Below are positions 1 to 9,917 of a stretch of DNA of 27,786 nt, in pieces (the stretch's first letter is position 1; each line of letters opens with the position of its first letter). Made by a program: the position numbers and the translations under genes. Source of the stretch: Thoreauomyces humboldtii (lineage: Eukaryota; Chytridiomycota; Chytridiomycetes; Spizellomycetales; Powellomycetaceae); the NCBI GenBank assembly GCA_027596035.1, contig JADGJA010000249.1, positions 1-27,786 of the forward strand. Direction: 5' to 3'. Below the pieces are notes generated by a model. That model searched no databases. It saw only the letters and a list, made by a program, of their open reading frames with translations, and was not told the origin of the DNA.

Positions 1-266
1 CCCCTGCGCCCGCGCCTTCGTCTTCTTGCTCGCCTTTGACTGCGCAATCTACTTGCGTAACTCCAAAGTTTGCTTACGTAACTGTGCTACGGCTATAAGC
101 TGCGTAATCGGTTCCCTGTCAGTCTCTGTAAAGTATGCGGGCAATCCAGCTTCCACGCGTTGCTGCGCAAAAACAAACGTGGCTTTCTTAGAGATTCGAG
201 GCTTAAGTCTCGAGGTCTTGGTTTGGGCTATAGTGTGCAGAACAGGACTAGCAGATATGACCACCT
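1..266. other. Left-edge sequence without a supported gene
   Basis: Overlapping open frames exist on both strands. The minus-strand one (264 to 49) gives a basic, Q/L-rich 71-residue peptide that I do not recognise and that stops at 49-51. Nothing shows splice or family support. It could be the end of a gene lying left of the window, or noncoding tRNA flank. Confidence 0.4.
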
Positions 267-350
267 TCTCTGTTAGTATAGTGGCCAGTATCCCTCCCTG
301 TCATTTTCGACAGCTCGGAGGAGACCAGGGTTCAATTCCCTGACAGAGAG
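267..350 (+). tRNA. tRNA-Asp (anticodon GTC) with a 12-nt intron
   Basis: The cloverleaf is complete. The 7-bp acceptor stem pairs 267-273 with 343-349, and the discriminator is G350. The T arm (326-330/338-342) encloses loop TTCAATT. The anticodon stem pairs 293-297 with 317-321, and the anticodon GTC is at 300-302. The canonical loop CTGTCAC is restored only if 304-315 is removed, which places the intron at the standard site one base 3' of the anticodon. Intron bases GAC (309-311) can pair with the anticodon, as expected for substrates of the eukaryotic tRNA-splicing endonuclease. The 4-nt variable loop AGAC matches other eukaryotic tRNA-Asp genes. The A and B box promoters lie inside the gene. 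No CCA is encoded, as usual for a nuclear gene. S. cerevisiae tRNA-Asp has no intron. Confidence 0.95.
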
Positions 351-1858
351 CTTGATCATATGTGAGCACAATTGGACATGAGCCCTTTCCTTTTTGCCAA
401 GATTACTGAAGACCGGCATAATCGGCGGCATTCCATCTGCTGCGCACACGGCTCTCTAGCCGAGGGGCCCCGGGACCGCTCTGGGAACTGATATCGCTCA
501 AGACCCTCGAACAATCCGATTTCATTCTGCTGCGCACCTTCCTTCGCTGAAACTGTGCCCCGCTGACACAGAGTTGACCCAAGCGTATTCTCTTCTTAGC
601 CCCCATATCTTCTATGCATCCCCTCTCCCCCGTGTTGAAAATCGCAGTGTCCCAGTGTCCTGTTTTGATGTGCGTCACCTCTTCGTATCTCCTCCCTTTT
701 GCGTCTCCTCCATTTGGCGATTCGTCCCTCCTCCTTCCATACAGTAGCTTAGCATTCAGGCATAAAGGACGATACGATACGCATTGTCGTCTGGAACTCC
801 CGCGCTTTCATCGGTAGGTCATTGAGAATAAAGCTGCAATAAAGTCATGTCTTGTCCCATCGCCACCTCGGCTTCCCCCGTGTTGCAGGGAAAGAGCGGA
901 AGGACCACGTTGGCGGAGTCCACCCGGATAGGTTGCTGCGCTAGAGGTGCGCTCGAGTCGAAACGGAATGTCTTGCCACTGTCTCGACGAGAAATGGGAC
1001 GCGATCGCGCTAAATTGCAAACTAGACAGCGCACGGACAGTTTCCCGAACGCGGGCATGGTAATGTAAGCGCAAGGAGACGTGGCTCCCAGACGGCCAAG
1101 TTCGATCACATGAGAACATGGTCCGACACTCGTAAATTTTGAGATCCCCTACGAAAGGCTCCTTTCCCTGTGTCGATTAATTGCTGAGTTGGATCTGAGT
1201 CAGCACTCATTGGCAGCTGTCCCTGAATGATTACCAGACTTGCTGCGACTGTAAGGTTGAATTGGCACGAGACGTCAGCCCGTGGGAAAGTTGGGGTCTA
1301 CAAGAGGTATGCTGACGTTGTATCGAGTAACAAATATTCGGGCTAGGAGTTAATGGTTACAGCTTGTCGATGTTTTCTTGCTTCCGCTCGTTGTCCAGAC
1401 GCCTACAGGAACTTCCGTTGCGGATGGCACAATGTTAGAAAACTACGCCAATGTTACGACAAAGGTTGAGTAGTCTACGCAAGATCAGCTCTCTTGCTCA
1501 ACAATGCACCTTTCAAGGCCCTTTAAGCATCGGCCGTACGCCATGAGGTAATGTGTGCGAGAGAACACTTGATACTTACGGCGTTCCATCCTACTTCGTC
1601 CTCGCACAGTAATCCCCTTGTTCCTTACCTGTTTGTGAACTCCCACGTGATAATTACGCGCGCTTGCATTTTGCGATATTGCTCCGTGAATTCGCTCGAT
1701 CCATTATCAGGTCCAGCTTCTGTCCAGTTTCAAGTGCAGTTTCCGGTCTATTTCCGCAGAAATCAGGTAACCAGAGGTGACCGTTGTCTAGTAAAGGGGC
1801 AGAGCCCAGGATCTTCAGCTTGTGACTCGAAGCTATGGATGGATGGAAGCCGAACAAC
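351..1858. other. About 1.5 kb with no recognisable gene
   Basis: The frames here are short (under about 105 codons), overlap on both strands, and show no domain, splice-supported continuation or repeat of note beyond the Pol III T-run. A weak repeated motif (CTGCTGCGCAC) occurs near 437 and 528. I see no second tRNA or snRNA. It is probably intergenic or decayed sequence, possibly holding an unrecognised noncoding RNA. Confidence 0.45.
391..395 (+). terminator. RNA polymerase III T-run terminator
   Basis: A run of five T (after TTTCC) lies about 40 bp past the tRNA-Asp 3' end, on its sense strand. It is the first T-run of at least four downstream, so it is the likely Pol III stop. Confidence 0.6.
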
Positions 1859-1918
1859 GAAGGAATAGATGGGTGTCAGTTGCTTGAAGGTGGTGCCAGT
1901 CATGGTTTCATGCTGGAC
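1859..1918 (-). repeat. Left arm of a 60-bp inverted repeat
   Basis: Read on the minus strand, this segment matches 2452-2511 at 58 of 60 positions (two C/T differences). It has no coding or splice context of its own. The flanking bases on either side do not match those of the other arm, so the similarity ends sharply. I saw no clear target-site duplication outside the arms. Confidence 0.9.
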
Positions 1919-2346
1919 CGATGACCAGCATTTCGTCTCTATCGATGTGCGCGATGGAACGCAAGAGTTCGAGTAGCAGGACGCAAGAAAGTGAGTTGCG
2001 AACTTGACGCGTTTGTCGCGTAGACAAAGACAGTTAGTATTTACGCTTCCGAGATTGGGGCCGGGATTCTTTTTTCCCAGCAGTCGAGCTGAGCCAGTAG
2101 TCCTGCCGGGGGATCAAGTCTTGAGAATGCTCGTGTGGTCGAATGCAACGGGATCGAGGAATGCTTTGGGGGGGCGAACGCGTTCGAGGCGGCAGCGCCC
2201 GTGTGAGGCAGTCCGAGAGTCCAAGCCTGATGACAACGCAGTCAGTCGGACATGTCGGACAACGGTGAGGGCTGATGGTTCGTTCCCCTCGTTCCCCACG
2301 CTGCCCACTGACATCCCACAGCTCACTGAAACTACATCTCGCAAAC
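1919..2346. other. Spacer inside the inverted repeat and RIM1 upstream region
   Basis: This is the sequence between the left repeat arm and the RIM1 start codon. Open frames on both strands (for example 2004-2369 + and 2405-2034 -) look like unrelated shadows and resemble no transposase. A short palindromic stretch (TTTGTC/GACAAA near 2013-2029) is present. The region probably contains the RIM1 promoter. Confidence 0.4.
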
Positions 2347-3203
2347 ATGAACGCCCTTCGCTTCGCTAGGATCGCTCGTGCCGGATCTTGTCGCCTTCCT
2401 GTCACTTCTACAAGGGTCAGTCTAGCTCGTTCGCAGTCATAGCTTCAATCCGTCCAGCATGAAACCATGACTGGCACCACCTTTAAGCAACTGACACCCA
2501 TTTATTCCTTCCAGTCACCCTTTTCGACCACAGTCCGGGCCCTGAACGACTATGGTCATGAAGAGGATGCATCAAACGGAGGTACGTTCCGTGCCCTCGG
2601 GTTCACTTTTGCAGGTCAAAGGGTCTCCTCAGGCTCACCGGGAACGAGAAAAGGCTACGTCAACAGAGTTACGCTGGCAGGCCGGCTGGCCCGGGATCCC
2701 GAGTTCAAGGAGTACGGTCAAGGCGACAGCACGTTCAGCACATGGCGGTTCACGGTGGTGACGGAGGAGATCTTCAAGAAGAGGAGCGGCGAGGAAGGCA
2801 AGTCCCTCCTGTTTCACAACGTCGACTACTCTGGAAAGGACATGCCCGACGGTGCCGTCAAGGGGTGAGAGCGTTCGCGTAGACCCCGAGTTCGATCGAC
2901 AGGCAGAATTCCATCTTTGACATCTGTTCTTGATTCCATCCGTGAATCCAGAGCCATGATCAGCCTCGAGGGTGCCATCCGGTACTGGAAGAACAAGGAC
3001 GGGAACCTCAGGACGACCATCAGGGTACCTTCTTCCCGTGAGTCATCCTTTCCACGCTCATCCGTTGTCGTGGTCGGGGAACGACCGAAAGTAGCTGTCT
3101 TTCTCACCTTGTTGCATCCCTTTCGATAGACACGATCGCTGTCGGTGATGCTCCCTCTGAACACGATCAGTCTCACTTCGACGACCGTGACTCGCGCCAG
3201 TAG
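2347..3203 (+). CDS. RIM1: Mitochondrial single-stranded DNA-binding protein (Rim1/SSBP1 family)
   Basis: Binds single-stranded mtDNA during replication and repair in the mitochondrial matrix. The model has exons 2347-2415, 2515-2864, 2952-3037 and 3130-3203, with introns of 99, 87 and 92 nt, giving 192 aa. The N terminus (MNALRFARIARAG...) is Arg-rich, has no acidic residues over its first 30 residues and reads as a mitochondrial targeting peptide. The OB-fold follows: VNRVTLAGRLARDPEF is the family's first strand, then FSTWRFTVVTEE, then the ISLEGAIRYWKNKDG strand-turn-strand typical of bacterial-type SSB. The tail is short, polar and Asp/His-rich, ending SRQ. The acceptor of intron 1 (CAG at 2512-2514) directly abuts the right arm of the inverted repeat. 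A GTACGT...TTTTGCAG pair at 2582-2614 could be an extra 33-nt intron; it has no stop and keeps frame, so I left it in. An ATG at 2467 is in frame with exon 2 but would lose the targeting peptide, so I prefer the spliced start. Confidence 0.88.
2452..2511 (+). repeat. Right arm of the 60-bp inverted repeat, within RIM1 intron 1
   Basis: Inverted partner of 1859-1918 (58/60). It lies wholly in RIM1 intron 1 and supplies its CTGAC branch-site candidate (2491-2495) and pyrimidine-rich tract. The AG acceptor follows 2-3 bases after the arm ends. Confidence 0.9.
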
Positions 3204-3499
3204 AATGTGCGCTGCATTCCAGGAGAGGAGAGACACCTGACGTTGTTTTCTGTGGCCACTTTCGTGGCCGTTATTAAACATGAATTTTTGTATCACAGAA
3301 CAAAGAAGTCGCGAGGTTCTGCCTTGCAAATCCGCGAAAATATTGGGAATCTGGGCAGGAGGTCACAAGCGGGGTGGCCTAAGGGTTCGTACACAAGAGT
3401 TATAAAGTGCAGGAAAACGATTTAGGGTCTTAGGGACATATGCAGTTGATTTAGGCAGAACGAAAAAAGAGAGGAAAGTAGCAAAATGGGGACCGTCCC

Positions 3500-4939
3500 C
3501 TACAAGCCAGGGGTGGGATGAGAAAAGTGGTGCGTCTCGTCCGGTGTGCACCCCCTCAGGAATAAGGGCTCGTTGCCCTTAGTGTGGATGTCGGTGAAGA
3601 GCTCGGAGAGATCGGGCTCGGGGCTCTCCTTCGCCTCCACCACGGCGCGGTCGATCTCGGTGCGGGCCTCTTTGTCGATCTTCTTGAGGTCCTCCTCGGT
3701 CGCGATCTCGTGGGCAAGGATCCGCTCCTTGAGACCCGTGATGGGGTCGTTGGTGGATCGCATGTGTTGAATCTCCTCACGGGTTCGGTACGTGGTCCCG
3801 GGGTCCGACATGGAGTGTCCACCGTAACGGTACGTGGACATCTCCATCACCATGGGTCCCTTGCCCGAGAGAGTCCACTCACGGGCGTACTTGCAGGCTT
3901 CGCGCACGGCGAGAACGTCCATTCCGTTGACGCGGAGTCCAGGGATGTAGTCTCCACGGGTGTAGTACGTGGTGGAAGCGGCCGCGCGCTTGTCGGAAGT
4001 TCCCATGCCGTACTTGTTGTTCTCGCAAACGAACACGACGGGCAGGTTCCAAAGCTTGGCCATGTTGTACGCCTCGAACACCTGACCCTGGTTCGCCGCT
4101 CCGTCACCGTACATGGCGAAGGTCATGGTGCCCTTCTCGAGGTACTTTTGAGCCAGAGCGATTCCAGCGCCGATGGGCACCTGCGCGCCGACGATACCGT
4201 TCCCTCCGTAGAACTCGTGAGCGAACATGTGCATGGATCCGCCCTTTCCCCGAGAGCAGCCGTCCCGACGACCCATGAGCTCGGCGAGGATGCTCATGGC
4301 CGAGGCGCCTCGAAGCAGAGTGAATCCGTGGCATCGGTACGCGGTGATGATGGCATCATCCTTTGCGATCGCGGCGTGCATTCCAGCGGCAACGGCCTCC
4401 TGACCGGTCGACAGGTGGCAGAACCCTCGGATCAACTTTGCTTTGTAGAGCTGAGATGGGGGAGAGCAGAAAGGTGAGTCGAACGTCAAGCAGATGTTTG
4501 GCAGCTTGCCACGCCGACGGGATTCGGGAGGGAACCACTGTTACTCCACGATGATTCAAAATGGTTCGCCATATCGTAACGCCAGGCCAGAACGACATCG
4601 GCAACAGTGGGCTCGCATGCATCTTCGACCCTTAAGCCCTTCCGTCCAAAAGCATCCGCCGCCCTCCCTCCCTCTGGCATGGACGCGCCCGTTTACCTGG
4701 TCGCTCGCCGTCTCCAACCGTCGGATCTGAGCCATGTTCTTGTAGATCTCGAGCATCTCGGTCTTGTTAGTCTCCACTTCGAGCGGGATCGGTCCGCAGT
4801 TGTGGTAGGCAAAGTGGGATTCTGGGAAGGTGAAGGTGTGGGTCTGCTCCCGGGATGCCAGGGAGGTGGAGAAAAGCCGCGCGGCGGAGGACGAAGGAGC
4901 ACGCAGGGAGCGACCTGCTGGTCGAAGTAGGGACAGCAT
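3500..4939 (-). CDS. PDA1: Pyruvate dehydrogenase E1 component, alpha subunit, mitochondrial
   Basis: Thiamine-diphosphate-dependent decarboxylation of pyruvate in the mitochondrial pyruvate dehydrogenase complex, as an alpha2beta2 heterotetramer with E1 beta. Exon 1 is 4939-4697 and exon 2 is 4450-3500; they join as [14 protein letters not shown], exactly at a conserved family block, giving 397 aa (yeast Pda1 is about 420). Residues 1-30 are Arg/Ser/Leu-rich and look like a mitochondrial presequence. The ThDP motif starts GDGAANQGQ at residue 196 and ends in the conserved NN at 225-226. The regulatory phosphorylation loop is intact: HSMSDPG at 293-299, whose Ser294 aligns with mammalian site 1. 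The mammalian site 2 Ser position reads Thr (GTTYR). The C terminus keeps the family ending [13 protein letters not shown] plus a short extra tail. The single 246-nt intron is the longest in the window. The gene converges on RIM1 and is divergent from the PQ-loop gene. Confidence 0.96.
4535..4610 (-). repeat. Inverted repeat inside the PDA1 intron
   Basis: Bases 4535-4542 and 4603-4610 are perfect 8-bp complements enclosing 60 nt, all inside the PDA1 intron. It could close a stem in the pre-mRNA. I could not find convincing C/D or H/ACA boxes, so no snoRNA is called. Confidence 0.35.
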
Positions 4940-5266
4940 CGTTGCGAGGATGTTTACAGCGATGCGATGTGAGGAGGAGAATGGGTGAGCGGGGGATGAG
5001 GAGGAGGAAAGGAGAATTGCCTGTGGGCTCGTCTAGGGGCTCGTCGAGAGAGTGGGAGAGTGGGAGGGAACATCATACCGGTACCGGTAATTCACGCATC
5101 GATTGGGGAAAAGGGGAGACAGACACACACGCACACCAACAACAACTCGCCATCGATATTTTTTCCTGCGCATCCCCTCGTCGTCGTCGTCGACTCGTTC
5201 GCGGTTGGGCAAAGTAGGCAGAAGCGTGAGCCATCCAGGGAGTCCAAGGATCGCCGTGTCTGAGCG
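4940..5266. promoter_or_regulatory. Divergent promoter between PDA1 and the PQ-loop gene
   Basis: This 327-bp gap between two start codons on opposite strands must hold both promoters and 5' UTRs. It contains an ACCGGTACCGGT palindromic block near 5086, a CA-rich stretch near 5123-5140 and a CGT trinucleotide run near 5179-5192. I see no clear TATA box and assign no factor sites. The large minus-strand open frame 5998-5033 crossing it is antisense to the PQ-loop gene and is not taken as real. Confidence 0.5.
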
Positions 5267-6356
5267 ATGCCTGCCTGCGTATGCGATCCCACCGTGGTAG
5301 ACGGCTTCCAGTAAGTTTGTTTCCCCGCTGCAGCAAACTGAATGTCCCGGTCCTGCAGCGAGCTCACTAGTCGCTCGCTCTGACCGAACAGCTACTCGGA
5401 GTGGGTGGCAACGTTTAGCGGCGAATGTGTTTACACACCTTTGGAATTCACCGCCTTTCTGTGCGGTCTTCTCGCACTGGCCTGCTTCATTGTCGGCCTT
5501 CTCCCTCAAATGTACAAAAACTATCAACGTGGCGACGTCGAGGGGCTTTCCCTCGGACTCCTGATCATTTGGGCCACCGGCGACGTCACCGGCTTCTTGG
5601 GGGCTATTCTGACACCGCAGTCCGTCACTCTTCGACTTTGCTCGGCCTACTTCGTCTTCCTCTCCATCTGTTCGTTTGCACAGTACGCGTACTATTCCAA
5701 CAAGACGGCTCTCCGAAAGCTGCAGATCGAGGATGGAGACGAGACGAGCACATTGATCAGCGAGGTCGTTGATGTTCCGGAAGACGACCGAGGGTCCGTG
5801 ACGCCCGCCTCCCACCGTTCGCAGGGTTACGGAGCCTTGGACAAGGTGGTCGTGGTTAGCACTGTCATGATCGGGCTCCTCGCTCTCGCCGGAGCAACGG
5901 AAGCGTTGGTCATCGGAGCCGATGGACACGGGGAAGGATCGTCCGCAGCGATGCCGATTTGCGGGGACGTGGCACCGCAAACGCCCAGCGCCCGTCACAT
6001 CGGCGAAGTTGCGGCGTGGATCTCAGGCATCATGTACTTCAGCAGCCGGTACGTTCTCGTCGTGGTTCTTGAAAGCGCATGAGAGCCTGCTCCTGATGAT
6101 CCCAATCTTCGATGCTTTCAGCATTCCGCAGCTTATCGAAAACCATCGAACAAAGTCTACAGAGGCACTCTCTTTGTATGTCTTTTTCCTGACTATCCTC
6201 GGCAACATCAGTTATTGCCTTTCCATTCTTCTCAAGGAGCCGGTTCTCGACGCCTCTTTCTATCGATCTGTGTTGCCTTTCCTACTGGGGGCGGGTGGAA
6301 CCCTCGGATTCGATTTCTTCATCTTCTTTCAAGCGCACATCTACGGCTGCCTCTGA
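5267..6356 (+). CDS. PQ-loop repeat membrane protein (Ypq/PQLC2-type vacuolar amino acid transporter)
   Basis: Members of this seven-helix family export cationic amino acids from the vacuole or lysosome. Exons 5267-5310, 5392-6048 and 6122-6356 (introns 81 and 73 nt) give 311 aa. The start at 5267 lies in a 14-codon first exon that splices into YSEWVATFSG. The first PQ motif is GLLPQMYKNYQ at residues 51-60, followed by EGLSL. The second is RIPQLIENHRTKSTEALSL at 234-252. Both keep the PQ pair needed for transport in the family. Hydrophobic segments occur at about 36-52, 67-84 and 90-110, then after a polar loop (about 120-160) at 165-185 and in the C-terminal third, ending with a Phe-rich helix. 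The polar loop has an acidic cluster near EDDRGS. Without an IPQ-flanking intron the second motif would be out of frame, which supports the splice. Substrate specificity cannot be read from sequence. Confidence 0.92.
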
Positions 6357-6535
6357 ACCTCCCTCCCCGCCCTCATCCCATTTTTGTAATATCGTTATTA
6401 TTTAAGTTAATCATCAGAATCGAAGAATCAGAGCACCAGAATCGTTACCCTTGTTCAGCTTTCGGACAATCTCGGACATCCGTTCCAAATCCCCAGAAAT
6501 TCTTCCCGCGAAGTAAAGCGGTCGGCACCAGGCAA

Positions 6536-9500
6536 ATGTTGAGTTCAGCAGCGTCGGGTAGAGCCAACGCAGGAGTAGGCGCGCTTCCTCAAGATGGAGG
6601 GCTTGGTGATGCGGGTCTCGACGAACTGGTAGCTCTCGACCGAGGCTTCAAATCCTCACGGTTGGAGCAAAAGCTTCAGTCCGTCCTTCGATACATTCAC
6701 TTCTTCAACACGTTCAATTCCCAAAATCATGTGACTTCAGGTTGGCGTGGGCATGACACGATCGTTGTTGGAGGAGCGTGGGAGTAGAGGAGTTGGTGTT
6801 GATCTGCGAGTTTGGGTACATTCATGTAGGATTTCTGAAACTGGCCGAATACTGGAAGACCAGGTTGGCAGCAGCGATTTTTGGACCTGCGACGAACACC
6901 AGTGTTGATGCTATTCGTCTGTCCACCTTAGCAATAATGTAGTACGTCAAAGCATCTTGAAAGTCATCAAGCACAGCGGACCCGCTTTGTCGAGCATCAC
7001 GAGCTACGACGATGTGTTACGCAAAATCACGGTAGTGCTCACAAGCAACGATCCAGTGGCGCGCGCATTGACGCTAAGGCGAGCACAAAGCTACCAAGCT
7101 CTCTTGGCTGAACGAGCAAGAGCTTATGCAGCTTTCGTTTGTAGGGCTCTTGGGTACATGTCCGACATCGCTGTAGAAAACATCGAGGTGCAGCATGGGT
7201 AAGTGATAGAAACTTGATGTCAGTATCTCCAAGCAAGTACAAAGGTAGCTCATGGCCGGCATTGCCTTCAGGGTCCGCCTCCTTTTGGATTCAAAAAACC
7301 CATTGGAGCTGGAGGCTGCTCTTTTTGCAGCAGATCGACTTGCCTCAAGATCAAAGACGTTCGCAGTCAATCATGTCGACAAGCTATCCGCTATCATGAA
7401 CGGTGATTTTCGGGCCTTTCTACCAAATTATGTGCATGACTTCTCAACGCATCTGCAGACGACGAACTTGATTTCATCATCAAGAGCAAAACCATACGAA
7501 TATACAGACATATGTATCATACGCCTGGCCTCGTTGCAAAGGTTGATTCACTTGCGGAGGGCTTGAAATGAACGCAGGTTCTGACAGAACACTTGCTAGG
7601 CACGAGAGTCATGCGTGCAGTACCTGTCCACAAGCACCGACTTGAATCACGTCTTGAACACCTTACACGCACTGAGCGTTCTCGCCATCCGAAGCGTGTT
7701 CCAGATCAGTGAGCAAGTGAGCATGCACCACGTTAAGACTTCCCTCATCCCTTTTTCTGAAACTCTCTTTTTGCATTGAACTGCTTTCAGATAGATCTAC
7801 TGATCAAGCACCTGGAGAGCGATTCTCGAGAAACCGTTCAGTATGGTATTCTGACGAATCTGACCATGTTCGCGAAGTCGCAGCCGTATCACTTCACAGC
7901 GGGGCAGTTTCTCGTAAGTGGCGGACTCAAGCAAATGCTCCGCAAGTGCTCAAGCAAATGATCCAATCTCGATCCCGCAGCATGTCCTCCACGTTGCGAA
8001 CCGGTCCGTCTGTGCCGAGGTTCAGTTAAAAGGCTTTGCCTGCCTTGTCCTCATTTGCAAAAACACGGCAGTGGCGTCGCAAGTGTCGAAGGGTCTCCAC
8101 AAGACGCGATTTGCACCTGACGGAACCCCGACGGCCTGGAACGAGGTCTGGATCGCTCTTGAGGGAAATCTCTCGCGAGGCGACCGGGCGGCCTTCGTGT
8201 TGGCGGGCCTCCTGTGTAGGCTTGATACTGAAGTGAACAGTGGAGATGATGGTACTCCCGATATCAGAACGCCAGGAGATTCTTGGGAAGGCGCGCTCGC
8301 GGTGCTACTGGAAAGATTGCATCGCGTGACACATGCAGACAATCCGTTACAGGTGCGGTAGAGCGAGTCTGAATCGCTGGACGATTTACTGATTTGCATC
8401 CTGAGGACAGTATCGGTACCTGTTGGGAACCATCACTGCCATCTCCTCCTTAGATCCGGAAAGGGAAGCCTTGGTAGCCAGCCTCAGTGACATTGCCAAA
8501 ACTGACCCAGATGGTAGCAGCTCCTGCTTCTCTTCCCAATAACCGATGATCTCATCCAAATGCAAACATGTCTCTTACGTTTCAGGCTTCAAGGTCGCGT
8601 TCACTATCCTACTGAACAACCTCAACAATGAGTCTCGCCCGCTTGCTGGGCCACACACACTAATAGCCATATGCAAAAACCATGCATCTAGTTTGTCACC
8701 ACGTCTCATCGTACGTTAAAAAGGACTGCATCCTCAGTCTGAGAAATCCATCTGATAGTATCGCCTCCTTGCAGACACGTGCAGCCGTCATAGCCTTGAG
8801 ACTTACTCGGACAACGCCGTTGACCCGTTCGGACATCATCAAGGAGCTTCATGCGCTGCTCAATCTGGTACGGCAAAGTCCGGAGGGACGGTGGCACGCA
8901 TATCGAGTAGGCTGCGAGTCCTTGACAGGAGGATTCCCTGAGATTGCTCAGACAGTGTTCCATGAGATTGGCAGTCGAGTAGGTTCTTTTTGGCTTTCCA
9001 TTAGGGAAAGTGTTACGTGGTGTATAAAGGAAGCTGACCGTGTGGTTGGTAGGTGGATTCAGAGAATACGGCGTTCTGGCTCACTGCTTTGCAAAACATA
9101 GCAGACGCATACGTGAACGTACAGGCGGCGAACCTCTCCACAACTCATTCGGATGCATTGACGGCAGCTTCCACGAAACTCTGGCATGCTTCCACTGCCA
9201 TCAAGGTAGGAAAATTCCTTCCGCGATAATCCGACTGTGATCCCCGAATTTGATTGTTCCCAAAGGTCCTATCGACAAGTTCTAAACCCGACCCTTGCCG
9301 TACCTTCCAAATCGACTTCCTGACCCTGCACGCCCAGGTCCTCTCCACCACCACCTCTCTCCTCTCCCGTCTCACGATCCTCTCCCGTCTCTCCATCCCG
9401 CTGTCCAAAGGATCCCCAGCGCACTGGTCGCTCCTGCACGACGCGTTCCGGTCCCACAGCTCGGGGTACCAGCGTCTCGCCGAGCAGTCCGCCCATGGGA

Positions 9501-9917
9501 TGGACAAGGCGTCTCTGGACGTGCTGGATCCGATTATGCTGCAGTGCGTGGTGCTGGCGGAGACGTGCCGACAGCTGAAGGGGGAGGGGGAGGAAGAGGG
9601 CAGCTGGGCTTGGTCCAAGATGCAGTTGGCCATGTATCGACCCCGGGGAAAGGAGGGCAAGAGAGGGAGGCATGACCTGCCTGATGCCTTGATGGATTTG
9701 TTGGTTACGGATGGATCCATCAGGTTGCAGTCGCCAAAGGTGATACATCGCTTTATCCAGTTAGCTTGGCCCCAAGATGGGACCGTTCTCCGGAACTAAC
9801 GTACTTGCGGCCCGCTCTTTCCCTCAGGACGTGCGGGATCAGGTCCTGGAGGTCGTTTCGCATTCTGTTTTTGTGCCCCGACACTTCTTCGGCGGACAAG
9901 GCAACACGGCTCTGTAA
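6536..9917 (+). CDS. INTS7: Integrator complex subunit 7 (INTS7) homologue
   Basis: INTS7 is a helical-repeat (HEAT/ARM-like) backbone subunit, with INTS1 and INTS2, of the nuclear Integrator complex that cleaves snRNA and promoter-proximal nascent transcripts. Fifteen exons: 6536-6740, 6830-6863, 6932-7078, 7145-7198, 7272-7402, 7459-7541, 7600-7716, 7791-7913, 7981-8352, 8411-8513, 8586-8710, 8775-8978, 9053-9205, 9266-9739, 9828-9917. The total is 2415 nt, 804 aa (human about 962). Collinear blocks recalled from the animal protein are GFLKLAEYW with NNVVRQSILKV, NDPVARALTLR, LELEAALFAADRLASRSKTFAV, IYRHMYHTPGLVAKARES, IDLLIKHLESDSRETV and WHAYRVGCESL. These align almost without gaps only after the stated introns are removed. 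The C-terminal domain is shortened and ends HFFGGQGNTAL. Intron 3 (7079-7144) has a GC donor. The 14 introns are 56-89 nt, so no single long frame marks the gene. It is tandem to the PQ-loop gene (180-bp gap). Confidence 0.85.

Noticed and set aside
1859..2511. Inverted repeat as a complete DNA transposon
   Set aside because: No transposase-like frame between the arms and no clear target-site duplication, so only a repeat is called.
3584..4477. 297-codon open frame on the plus strand
   Set aside because: It is exactly antisense to PDA1 exon 2, and its Val/His/Gly-rich composition mirrors PDA1 codon use. No independent domain.
5033..5998. 321-codon open frame on the minus strand
   Set aside because: Antisense to the PQ-loop exon and its promoter. 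No recognisable motif, and it overlaps a well-supported gene.
6741..6787. Shorter first INTS7 intron ending at GAGTAG
   Set aside because: It leaves extra residues before FLKLAEYW. The acceptor at 6829 gives a gap-free fit to the family.
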